Source: Actinomycetes bacterium (GTDB lineage: Bacteria > Actinomycetota > Thermoleophilia > Gaiellales > Gaiellaceae). From it: DNA of 6,662 bases. The stretch spans positions 1-6,662 of the forward strand of contig JANXXF010000150.1 of the NCBI GenBank assembly GCA_025350775.1. The letters are read 5' to 3'. Shown piece by piece: positions 1-6,304 of the stretch (positions are counted from its first letter, which is position 1; the number at the start of each line of letters is the position of its first letter). Below the pieces are notes generated by a model, which was not told the origin of the DNA, made no database searches, and worked only from the letters and a program-made list of their open reading frames with translations. The position numbers and the translations under genes are program-made.

Positions 1-14
1 CCTGAGCAACGCCG

Positions 15-2294
15 ATGACGTGGGCGGTCGCGATCGACGGGGACAGACGCCAGGGCGCCGTGCTGTCACGTCGGCTCGTCCTGACCGCCGCTCACGGTCT
101 GGCGATCGATGGCGAGCTGTGGGTGCGCGGCGAGGCGCGCGAGATCGCGTGCCGCGTCGTGGACCTCGACGCCGATCTGGACGTGGCGCTCGTCGAGCCC
201 GCTTCCGAGAACGACGAGTTCCCCGAGAGCGCGCTGCTCGTGCCGCGCAGGCTCTTTCGCGGCGCAGCCCCGCACCCAGACACGACCTATGCGTGGCTGT
301 CCACCAACGAGGACACGACGGCCCGCAGCTACGGCGTGAAGATCCATCCCTCGGCCGACACTGATAGGCGTACCGGCTTCGAGGTTCCGAATGCGAGACA
401 GGGCGTCCGCGTCGGCGACAGCGGCGGGCCCGTCGTCGAGATCCCCGCCATCGGCAGGCAGAGCCCGAAGCTGCTCGGCATCGTCGTGGGCCGGGCGGGC
501 GACGCAATCGACGCCGGCGACAATGCCGGCTTTGGCTGGCTCGTGCCCGTCGATGCGATCGCGTCCCGCTTTGCCGACGTCGCGGAGCTGGTCGAGACGC
601 CGGTCGAGCGGGATCCGCGCTGGACAGAGCACTGGGAGCCCCGGTCGCGCGGTGTGGTCCTCCCGACCGAGCCGGGCTACTTCTTCACCGGGCAGCTCGC
701 CGCGTACAACGCAGTTCGTGACCACCTCGACGCCGGCAGCGGCCTGCTCGTGGTGACCGGCGCGCGCGGCCGCGGCAAGTCGGCGCTGCTCAGCCGTGCG
801 GTCGTGCTCGGATGCCCGCGCTACCTCCGGGAGCACCCGAAGGCAGCCGCCGGCTACCTCCCGCCGACCCGACCGGTCGACGCGGCCGTCTTCACCCGCG
901 GCCTCGGTAGCGAGGCAGTGGCCGCGAGGGTCGGCGAGCAGCTCGGCCTGGGTGCGACAAGCGTCGAGTGGCTCGGATCGTCGATCGCCCGGGTCGGTTC
1001 CACGCCCTCGATCGTCCTCGATGCGGTGGACGAGTCGTTGGAGCCTCGCGACCTCATGAATCTCGTTCGAAAGCTCGTCGACTCCGGCGCGCGGGTCGCC
1101 GTGGGCTCTCTGGCGACGAGGGCGCCTTCAGCCCCCAGCTGGGCGAACTGGGTCGACCTCGACGGCGAGGAGTACGCCGATGAGGCAGCGATCGAGGTGT
1201 ACGTCCGAGCGCGCCTCACCTTCGCTGGGAAGTACGCGCCGGCCCCGGCGTGCGCGGTTGCGGCGGCGGTTGCCGCTAGAGCGAAGGGAACCTTCCTCGT
1301 CGCAGAGCTGATCTCGCGAACGCTTGCCGAGCGCGACCCGATCGACACGACCTCGCCGGGTTGGCGCGATCTGATCCCGGCCGATCTGAGCGCGGCTTTC
1401 TGGGACTATCTCGCCCGTTTCGGCGAGAAGAGAGAGAGGGTGCTCGCCCTGCTCCATCCGCTCGCACACAGCTACGGCGACGGCCTGACGGTCGAGCCGG
1501 CCGACACCTGGGTGACGGCGGCCAATGCGCTGCGACCGCCGGCGCTCGAGCCGTTTACGGCAGCGGATGTCCGCGAGGCGTCCCGCGAGGCAGCGGACTA
1601 CCTCCTGGGCGGCGCCGGCAACACGAGGCGCCTGTATCACGAAGGGCTCGCCGACACGGTGAGGAGAGCCACGGCGCAGGAGGCTCTCGAGGGGCATCGG
1701 TCTGAGGCCGCAGTCGCTGCGGGGGCGCACGACGCGCGCGAGCGGTTCGTCGAGGCGCTCGTGACGGCTCTGCCCGACGCCGCTGCTGCCGCCGAGGAGT
1801 ACCAGCGATGCGATCCGTACCTGCTCGCGCACCTGCCGCGTCACCTGGCCGATGTCGGGCAGGGACGCCACGTGCTCGACCGGCCAGGATTTCTCCTCGC
1901 CGCCGACCAGGAGGCACTGCGGAGCGCACTCGTCCGGGCGGCAGCCGAGCCGTCCGGCGGGGAGAAAAACGAGCGCGGCCGGGTCGGCGTGCTGCACGCC
2001 CTCGCGTACAGGCGACGAGATGCGCGGGACCGCGGCGCAGCGATCGTCGCCGCGCTGCGCAGGCAGGGCGCCACCGACTTTGCCGCTCGGATGCGCTGCT
2101 CGCTAGGTGGCGACCCCTCGCTACCCTACGAGCTTCTCAGCGGCCCACCGCTCGCCCCCGTCGTCGCAACGATCGTCGACGCCCACAGCGGCGGGATCTG
2201 GGCGCTCACCGTCGTCGACCACGACGGCGCACCCCTGATCATCAGCGCCGGCCGCGACGGGGCGATCCTCGCACACCGCTGCTCGATGTCGTAG
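15..2294 (+). CDS. Trypsin-like protease fused to STAND/NACHT-type NTPase, WD40 region truncated
   Basis: The 759-residue protein has no signal peptide or membrane segment, so it is probably cytoplasmic. Residues 1-186 form a trypsin-like fold: TAAHG gives catalytic H27, DLDVAL gives D56 and GDSGGPV gives S136, so the triad is intact. Residues about 222-400 are a P-loop NTPase with Walker A GARGRGKS (249-256, K255) and Walker B IVLDAVDES (333-341, D336, D339, E340). An alpha-helical stretch (about 400-710) follows. Residues 724-755 look like one WD40 blade (GGIWAL, then SAGRDGAI), and the protein stops four residues later. Related actinobacterial proteins carry a long WD40 propeller, thought to sense a ligand and trigger the protease; this is family knowledge, not shown here. 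An in-frame TGA at 3-5 makes the ATG at 15 the first possible start. No Shine-Dalgarno is visible, but ATGA at 15-18 could couple translation to an upstream gene. Function is inferred: a conflict or cell-death switch, possibly inactive without its sensor. A regulatory protease is the alternative. Confidence 0.85.
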   Translation: MTWAVAIDGDRRQGAVLSRRLVLTAAHGLAIDGELWVRGEAREIACRVVDLDADLDVALVEPASENDEFPESALLVPRRLFRGAAPHPDTTYAWLSTNEDTTARSYGVKIHPSADTDRRTGFEVPNARQGVRVGDSGGPVVEIPAIGRQSPKLLGIVVGRAGDAIDAGDNAGFGWLVPVDAIASRFADVAELVETPVERDPRWTEHWEPRSRGVVLPTEPGYFFTGQLAAYNAVRDHLDAGSGLLVVTGARGRGKSALLSRAVVLGCPRYLREHPKAAAGYLPPTRPVDAAVFTRGLGSEAVAARVGEQLGLGATSVEWLGSSIARVGSTPSIVLDAVDESLEPRDLMNLVRKLVDSGARVAVGSLATRAPSAPSWANWVDLDGEEYADEAAIEVYVRARLTFAGKYAPAPACAVAAAVAARAKGTFLVAELISRTLAERDPIDTTSPGWRDLIPADLSAAFWDYLARFGEKRERVLALLHPLAHSYGDGLTVEPADTWVTAANALRPPALEPFTAADVREASREAADYLLGGAGNTRRLYHEGLADTVRRATAQEALEGHRSEAAVAAGAHDARERFVEALVTALPDAAAAAEEYQRCDPYLLAHLPRHLADVGQGRHVLDRPGFLLAADQEALRSALVRAAAEPSGGEKNERGRVGVLHALAYRRRDARDRGAAIVAALRRQGATDFAARMRCSLGGDPSLPYELLSGPPLAPVVATIVDAHSGGIWALTVVDHDGAPLIISAGRDGAILAHRCSMS
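2184..2279 (+). other. Single remaining WD40-like blade at the C-terminus of the protease-STAND protein
   Basis: This covers residues 724-755 of the protein. The pattern is His-Ser-Gly-Gly-Ile-Trp-Ala-Leu, a hydrophobic strand, then Leu-Ile-Ile-Ser-Ala-Gly-Arg-Asp-Gly-Ala-Ile, the order expected in a WD40 repeat. The terminal Trp-Asp pair is absent (Ala-His-Arg instead). One blade cannot close a propeller, so this reads as the start of a lost array. Other frames from 2280 to 2335 do not continue the pattern. Confidence 0.6.
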
Positions 2295-2316
2295 CGGGGC
2301 GCGAATCCTACTGACT

Positions 2317-2328
2317 CGCCGCGCGGCG
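2317..2328. terminator. 12-bp perfect GC palindrome between convergent genes, possible bidirectional terminator
   Basis: The bases CGCCGCGCGGCG read the same on both strands and sit in the 41-bp gap between the stop of the protease-STAND gene and the stop of pabC. It could form a short stem in either transcript. There is almost no loop and no run of T on either side, so it is not a classical intrinsic terminator. In DNA this GC-rich a chance palindrome is quite possible. Confidence 0.25.
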
Positions 2329-2335
2329 CTTCTGC

Positions 2336-3190
2336 TCAGGCGCCCGCAGCCCGCCGCAGCGCCGCCTGTAGCGCCCATGCTGCGGCGCCGGGCCGCCCGT
2401 CACCGAGCGGCTGCCCGTCGAGCTGGACGATCGGGACGAGCTCGCGCACCGACGACGACGTGAACGCCTCGTCCGCGGCGGCCAGCTCGGCCAGCGTGAA
2501 GCGGCCCTCGGCGACCTCGAAGCCGGCCTCCGGGGCCAGCTCGATCACCGTGGCGCGCGTCACACCGGCGAGGATGCCGAGCTCGAGCGACGGCGTGTAG
2601 AGCGTGCCGCCGGCACGCCACCAGACGTTGGTGACAGGCCCCTCCAGCACGATGTGGTCGGCGGTGGTGAAGACGGCGTCGTCGCCGCCGCGGGCCTTCG
2701 CCTCCTGCTCGGCCGACATGTTGACGGCGTAGCTCGTCGACTTCACCCCGCCCAGCAGCCAGGGCGCCGCGATGCGCACGGCGGCCTCCGGCCCGAGGAT
2801 CAGCGAGATCACCCGCAGGCCGCGCGCACGCAGCTCGTCGAAGTGCGTCGGCAGCGACGAGACGAGGGCGAACAGGTGACCGCGCGCGTCGCCCTCGCGA
2901 CCGGGCGTGGCGAACAGGCGCAGCACGGCGTCCGGGGTCGCGGCGGCAGCCAGCGCCTGCACGACGGTCTCCTCGATCTCGGCGGCCGTGGGCAGCGGCA
3001 GGTCGAGACGCGCCGCCGACTCGGCCATCCGCGCAACGTGCGGGCCGAGCTTGAACGGCTTGCCACCGTAGACGCGCACCGTCTCGAACACGCCGCGCCC
3101 GCGCAGCAGCGCCTGGTCGTCGACGTGCAGCAACGGTTCCTGGGGGTCGACGACCCCGCGGCCCTGGACGGCGACGGCAAGCAGGCTCAT
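2336..3190 (-). CDS. pabC: Aminodeoxychorismate lyase (class IV PLP aminotransferase fold), PabC
   Basis: The 284-residue protein is a complete fold-type IV PLP enzyme. It is expected to cleave 4-amino-4-deoxychorismate to 4-aminobenzoate and pyruvate in the cytoplasm, the second step of the PABA branch of folate synthesis. Visible motifs are GRGVFETVRVYGGKPF (31-46), the PLP lysine K150 in GGVKSTSY, and LEGPVTNVWW (182-191), which carries the E183...N188 pair of the class IV signature. LGILAGVTR (204-212) and a C-terminal SSSVRELVP (245-253) follow. The start at 3190 is set by AAGGAG seven bases upstream and by the four-base ATGA overlap with the pabB stop. An upstream in-frame ATG (3310) lies deep in pabB and would add 40 arginine-rich residues unlike the family. 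Branched-chain or D-amino-acid aminotransferases share this fold, so the lyase call rests mainly on cotranscription with pabB. Confidence 0.85.
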   Translation of the reverse strand: MSLLAVAVQGRGVVDPQEPLLHVDDQALLRGRGVFETVRVYGGKPFKLGPHVARMAESAARLDLPLPTAAEIEETVVQALAAAATPDAVLRLFATPGREGDARGHLFALVSSLPTHFDELRARGLRVISLILGPEAAVRIAAPWLLGGVKSTSYAVNMSAEQEAKARGGDDAVFTTADHIVLEGPVTNVWWRAGGTLYTPSLELGILAGVTRATVIELAPEAGFEVAEGRFTLAELAAADEAFTSSSVRELVPIVQLDGQPLGDGRPGAAAWALQAALRRAAGA

Positions 3191-4293
3191 GCAAGGGCTC
3201 CTTCTTCGATGGGGGCGCCGATCGCCCGGCAGAGTGGCCGCGCCTTGACCCAGGACTCCTCGATCTCGTCGGCGGGGACGGAGTCCCAGACGATGCCGCC
3301 GCCCACCCACAGATGGATGCGGCCGTCGGCGACGGCGAAGGTGCGGATGGTGAGCGCGAGGTCGAGGTCACCGTTGGGGTGCAGCGTGCCGATCGCGCCC
3401 ATCGAGGCGCCGCGGCCGACGGGCTCGAGCGCGGCAATGATGTCGAGCGCCGCGATCTTCGGCGCCCCGGTGACAGAGCCGCCCGGGAACGTCGCGTCGA
3501 GCAGCTCGGCGAGGCCGACCCCCGGCCGCAGCCGGCCCTCGACGGTCGAGACGAGGTGCGACACCCCGGCCAGCTCGCGCTGCGCCATCAGCTCGGGCCA
3601 GCGCACCGACCCTGGCGCGCACACGCGGGAGAAGTCGTTGCGCTCGAGGTCGACGATCATCATGTGCTCGGCCCCGTCCTTCTCCGCGCCGCGCAGGCCG
3701 TCCTCCTCGCCGGTCGGCCGGGTGCCCTTGATCGGCAGCGTCCACACCCGCTCGCCACGCCGGCGCAGAAAGACCTCGGGCGAGGCCGAGACGACGGTCC
3801 AGCCCTCGCCGGCCAGCGGGCGGGGGTAGAGCGGGCGCAGGGGCGCGAGCGCCGCCGCGAGGCAGCTCGGGTCACCGGCGAACGGCGCCGACAGATGCTG
3901 CACGAGATTGACCTGGTAGACATCGCCGCGGCGGATCGCCGAGCGGACAGCCTCGATCGCAGCCGCGTAGCCGGCATCCGTCCAGCTGCGCCGCCAGGCG
4001 CCGATGGTGAAGGGAGGGGCGCCGGTCGCGCCGGTCGCGCCGGTCGCCGCGCTGCCCGTCGCGGTCGCCGGCTCCGCGTCCACGCTGCTGCGGATGCGGC
4101 ACGCTGCGAGCGGCAACTCCGGGCACGGCTCCGGGGGCGCCTGTCCACCCGCCCGCCGCAGAGGATCGGCCAGCCCGTAGCCGAAGTAGAGATCTGCGAC
4201 ACGGCCGCTCGCCGCGGAGTCGAAGAAGCCCTCCCCCCGGAGGAACGCCTCGACGGCGGCGAACGCGCCGGCCGGATCTCTCAGCTCGAGCAT
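3187..4293 (-). CDS. pabB: Aminodeoxychorismate synthase component I, PabB
   Basis: The 368-residue protein belongs to the chorismate-utilising family (TrpE/PabB/MenF). It aminates chorismate to 4-amino-4-deoxychorismate using ammonia from a PabA/TrpG glutaminase, which is not encoded here. The decisive motif is TLPIKGTRPTG (185-195). K189 in PIKGT is the lysine that PabB uses for its covalent intermediate, whereas anthranilate synthase has alanine there. Also visible are EHMMIVDLERND (209-220) and PGGSVTGAPK (270-279). GGGIVWDS (331-338) leads to E346 in EESWVKA; E209 and E346 fit the two Mg-binding glutamates of the family. At 368 residues it is shorter than the roughly 450-residue E. coli type, with a reduced N-terminal part. 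An Ala/Thr/Gly linker (about 74-92) joins that part to the core and is encoded partly by a 9-bp repeat. The ATG at 4293 is the first possible start because an in-frame TAG lies at 4305-4303. The gene overlaps pabC by four bases. Confidence 0.92.
   Translation of the reverse strand: MLELRDPAGAFAAVEAFLRGEGFFDSAASGRVADLYFGYGLADPLRRAGGQAPPEPCPELPLAACRIRSSVDAEPATATGSAATGATGATGAPPFTIGAWRRSWTDAGYAAAIEAVRSAIRRGDVYQVNLVQHLSAPFAGDPSCLAAALAPLRPLYPRPLAGEGWTVVSASPEVFLRRRGERVWTLPIKGTRPTGEEDGLRGAEKDGAEHMMIVDLERNDFSRVCAPGSVRWPELMAQRELAGVSHLVSTVEGRLRPGVGLAELLDATFPGGSVTGAPKIAALDIIAALEPVGRGASMGAIGTLHPNGDLDLALTIRTFAVADGRIHLWVGGGIVWDSVPADEIEESWVKARPLCRAIGAPIEEGALA
3198..3203 (-). promoter_or_regulatory. Strong ribosome binding site of pabC, inside the pabB 3' end
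   Basis: The minus strand reads AAGGAG followed by seven bases and then ATG at 3190. This is a near-ideal Shine-Dalgarno with ideal spacing, and it lies within the last codons of pabB. It decides the pabC start against the longer reading frame, and together with the ATGA overlap suggests coupled but also independent initiation. Confidence 0.85.
4021..4047. repeat. Three perfect tandem copies of a 9-bp unit within pabB
   Basis: The unit GCCGGTCGC is present three times head to tail. On the coding (minus) strand it specifies repeated Gly-Ala-Thr in the linker between the short N-terminal part of PabB and the chorismate-binding core. Nine bases preserve the frame, so copy number could vary without breaking the enzyme. 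Slippage or unequal exchange is the likely origin. Confidence 0.9.
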
Positions 4294-4294
4294 G
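4291..4294. other. CATG in which the two divergent start codons overlap
   Basis: The self-complementary CATG supplies ATG on the minus strand (4293-4291, pabB) and ATG on the plus strand (4292-4294, secreted protein). If both are used there is no intergenic space, and each promoter must lie in the other gene's coding sequence. The pabB ATG cannot be moved upstream because of an in-frame stop at 4305-4303. The plus-strand start is the less certain of the two. Confidence 0.6.
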
Positions 4295-6253
4295 CAGACA
4301 CGCTACCGCCTCCCCCAGCGCACGCTGCAGCCGCAGCCCCTGCCCGGCCGCCGCAGCCGGGTCGCGAGACACGTGCTCGTCACCCTGCTCCTGGCCCTGG
4401 CGGCGATTTCGCTCGCTCCGCTCGCGCAGGCCGACACCCCTGGCGCGACCATCGCCGTGACGCCGGCCGTCTTCTCGCCCGTGCGCGGCTCGATCCAGAT
4501 CGACGCAGCGGTACGGGTCGTCGCGCCGATCGGCCTCCAGGTGGTCTCACCGCAGGGCGAGTTGCTGGGCTGGCTCGCGCCCGAGGCCCGGCGCAGTGAG
4601 CTGCACCTGGCCTGGCGCGGCGTGCTGGGCGGCCGGCGGCTTCACGACGGCGCCTACCTCCTCCGGCTCGTCTCGCACGGCAAGCGCCTCTCCGACGCCG
4701 GGTTCTCGGTGGACACGACCGCGCCCATCCTCGCAAATCTGAGGGTCGAGAACGGCGGCGCCCCGTTCCTCGGGGACCGGCCGCTGCTGACGACCGTCAC
4801 CCCGAACGACGACGGCCTGCGCGATCGCGCGTTCATCCGCTTCACCCTCTCCGAGCCGGCCACGCTGCTGTTCGAGGCGAACCGCACCTCACGGTCGCTC
4901 GAGACGGTGTTCAACGAGCGGCTCGAGCTGCCCGCCGGACCGGGCACGATCGAGTGGACGCCACCGGCCGATCTCGGCCCGCGCACGTATCTGCTGCGCT
5001 TCACGCTCGTCGACGACGCCGGCAACCGCCGCGTCGTGGGCCAGGCGACCGCCGGGCTGAGGGGCAGTTCGGGCCCGGTGGTGCGTGTCCAGAGCGTCGA
5101 CGCCGCGTTCGCGCATGCCAGCTACGCGGCGGGCGACACCGCGCTCCTCCACGTGTCCACCGATGCCCCGTCGCTCCAGGTGCAGCTGTTCCGGTCAGGC
5201 CCGGAGCTCGGCGAAACCCCGGCCGACAACATCCTCCGCGGCGTCGCGGTCGGCGGGCCGACCACCCACGACTGGCGTGCCTCACGTAACGCGCCCGGGG
5301 ATGTGACCCTCATCCTCGGCGACCTGCCCAGCGGCGTCTACTTCGCGCAGCTCACCGCCTCCGACGGCCGCATCGGCTACGCCCCATTTGTCGTCCGCCC
5401 CACCCGTCTCGGCGTCCACCGGGTGGCGGTCATCATGCCGACGAACACCTGGCAGGCGTACAACTTCTACGACGCGAACGGCGACGGCTGGGGCGACACC
5501 TGGTACGCGGGCGGCCCCACGCCGGTCGTCCAGCTCGACCGGCCGTTCCTGCGCCGCGGCGTCCCGCCGTTCTTCCGCCGCTACGACCTTCCGTTCCTGC
5601 ACTGGCTCGCGGCGAGCGGCCACGAGGTGGACGTCCTCACCGACGACGAGCTCGAGACGGCTTCCGCGAGCGCCCTCGCTGCTGCCTACGACCTGATCGT
5701 CTTCCCGGGCCACCACGAGTACGTGACCGACGCCGTGTTCGCGGCGGTCACGGGCTATCGCGACCGCGGCGGCAACCTCGCCTTTCTGTCGGCGAACAAC
5801 TTCTTCTGGCGTGTCGAGCGCGACGGCAGCATGATGCGCCGCACCCGGCAGTGGCGCGACCTCGGCAAGCCCGAGGCGGCGTTGATCGGCGTGCAGTACC
5901 GCGGTAACGACGACGGTGCCCGCCAGGCGCCGTTCATCGTGCGTAACACGACGTCCACCCCGTGGCTGTGGGAGGGCACCGGTCTCGTGGTCGGCTCGAA
6001 GCTCGGCGCCGACATCGGCGGCTACGGCACCGAGATCGACGGGACGGCGCCGTCGTCGCCCCCCGGCATCGTCGTGCTCGCCGAGGTGCCCGACCTGTTC
6101 GGTCCGGGCAAGACGGCGCAGATGACGTACTACGAGACCGCAGCAGGCGCGAAGGTGTTCGCAGCAGGAACACTCGACTTCGGCGGGTCGGTGCTGGGCC
6201 AGCCGCAGAGCCGGCTGCTCCAGAACCTGTGGGCGCGGCTGTCGCAGCGGTAG
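4292..6253 (+). CDS. Secreted protein with Ig-like domains and an N,N-dimethylformamidase large-subunit-like C-terminal domain
   Basis: The protein is 653 residues from the first ATG. A signal peptide is clear: an Arg-rich n-region (RRSRVARH, 21-27), a hydrophobic core (28-44), and AQA|D with likely cleavage after A47. Residues about 52-140 and 141-250 look like Ig-like beta domains; the second contains TPNDDGLRD, as in FlgD-type Ig repeats. From about 262 the sequence resembles the dimethylformamidase beta-subunit-like family: SGVYFAQL (347-354), TWQAYNFYD (386-394), FLHWLAASGHEVD (435-447), FPGHHEY (471-477) and GGNLAFLSANNFFWR (493-507). Characterised dimethylformamidase holds iron with two tyrosines and a glutamate; Y350, Y390 and E476 are my candidates by position. 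DANGDGWGD (394-402) resembles a calcium-binding loop. Substrate is unknown, and most family members are uncharacterised, so amidase activity is not claimed. No Shine-Dalgarno precedes the ATG at 4292. A GTG at 4373 is possible but would remove the basic n-region. Divergent from pabB, with no evident functional link. Confidence 0.82.
   Translation: MQTRYRLPQRTLQPQPLPGRRSRVARHVLVTLLLALAAISLAPLAQADTPGATIAVTPAVFSPVRGSIQIDAAVRVVAPIGLQVVSPQGELLGWLAPEARRSELHLAWRGVLGGRRLHDGAYLLRLVSHGKRLSDAGFSVDTTAPILANLRVENGGAPFLGDRPLLTTVTPNDDGLRDRAFIRFTLSEPATLLFEANRTSRSLETVFNERLELPAGPGTIEWTPPADLGPRTYLLRFTLVDDAGNRRVVGQATAGLRGSSGPVVRVQSVDAAFAHASYAAGDTALLHVSTDAPSLQVQLFRSGPELGETPADNILRGVAVGGPTTHDWRASRNAPGDVTLILGDLPSGVYFAQLTASDGRIGYAPFVVRPTRLGVHRVAVIMPTNTWQAYNFYDANGDGWGDTWYAGGPTPVVQLDRPFLRRGVPPFFRRYDLPFLHWLAASGHEVDVLTDDELETASASALAAAYDLIVFPGHHEYVTDAVFAAVTGYRDRGGNLAFLSANNFFWRVERDGSMMRRTRQWRDLGKPEAALIGVQYRGNDDGARQAPFIVRNTTSTPWLWEGTGLVVGSKLGADIGGYGTEIDGTAPSSPPGIVVLAEVPDLFGPGKTAQMTYYETAAGAKVFAAGTLDFGGSVLGQPQSRLLQNLWARLSQR
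4309..4313 (-). promoter_or_regulatory. Possible pabB Shine-Dalgarno at long spacing
   Basis: The minus strand has GGAGG, within GGGGGAGG, fifteen bases before the pabB ATG. The sequence is a good match, but the spacing is roughly twice the usual. The only nearby alternative start, a GTG closer to it, is out of frame with PabB. Either initiation is inefficient, or the match is chance in a G-rich stretch and pabB is leaderless. Confidence 0.35.
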
Positions 6254-6304
6254 GTCCGCGCTTGCGGAAGCCGGCGGTGAAATGGCGGAGCCGGGCTGCC
6301 GCGG

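Noticed and set aside
66..1997. Minus-strand open frames (66-836, 854-1348, 1128-1997) opposite the protease-STAND gene
   Set aside because: They have no recognisable domains and mirror the GC-rich codon pattern of the plus-strand gene, which has intact catalytic motifs.
2280..2335. A frameshift hiding the rest of the WD40 propeller
   Set aside because: None of the forward frames after 2280 gives a WD40-like pattern, and from 2336 the DNA is intact pabC coding sequence, so a simple frameshift cannot restore the array.
3191..3310. Longer PabC starting at an upstream ATG (3310)
   Set aside because: The extra 40 residues are arginine-rich and come from the antisense-like frame inside pabB. The ATG at 3190 has an ideal AAGGAG and an ATGA overlap.
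4021..4047. CRISPR-like repeat
   Set aside because: The units are 9 bp, directly tandem without spacers, and lie in the pabB reading frame.
3187..4293. Anthranilate synthase component I (TrpE) instead of PabB
   Set aside because: The motif is PIKGT with lysine K189, typical of aminodeoxychorismate synthase; TrpE has alanine there. The neighbour is a class IV PLP enzyme suited to PabC, and no trp genes are nearby.
4373..4375. GTG at 4373 as the start of the secreted protein
   Set aside because: It would leave a signal peptide without its basic n-region and has no convincing Shine-Dalgarno. The ATG at 4292 is preferred, though only weakly.
2654..4599. Long plus-strand open frames (2654-3829 and 3313-4599) opposite pabC and pabB
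   Set aside because: The translations are low-complexity and rich in Arg, Ala and Gly with no motifs, as expected for the shadow of high-GC genes. The minus-strand frames carry complete enzyme motifs.
6254..6304. Terminator between the two convergent right-hand genes
   Set aside because: Only short stems of four to five base pairs are seen (for example CCGC-GCTT-GCGG just after the stop) and there is no T run, so nothing can be called.
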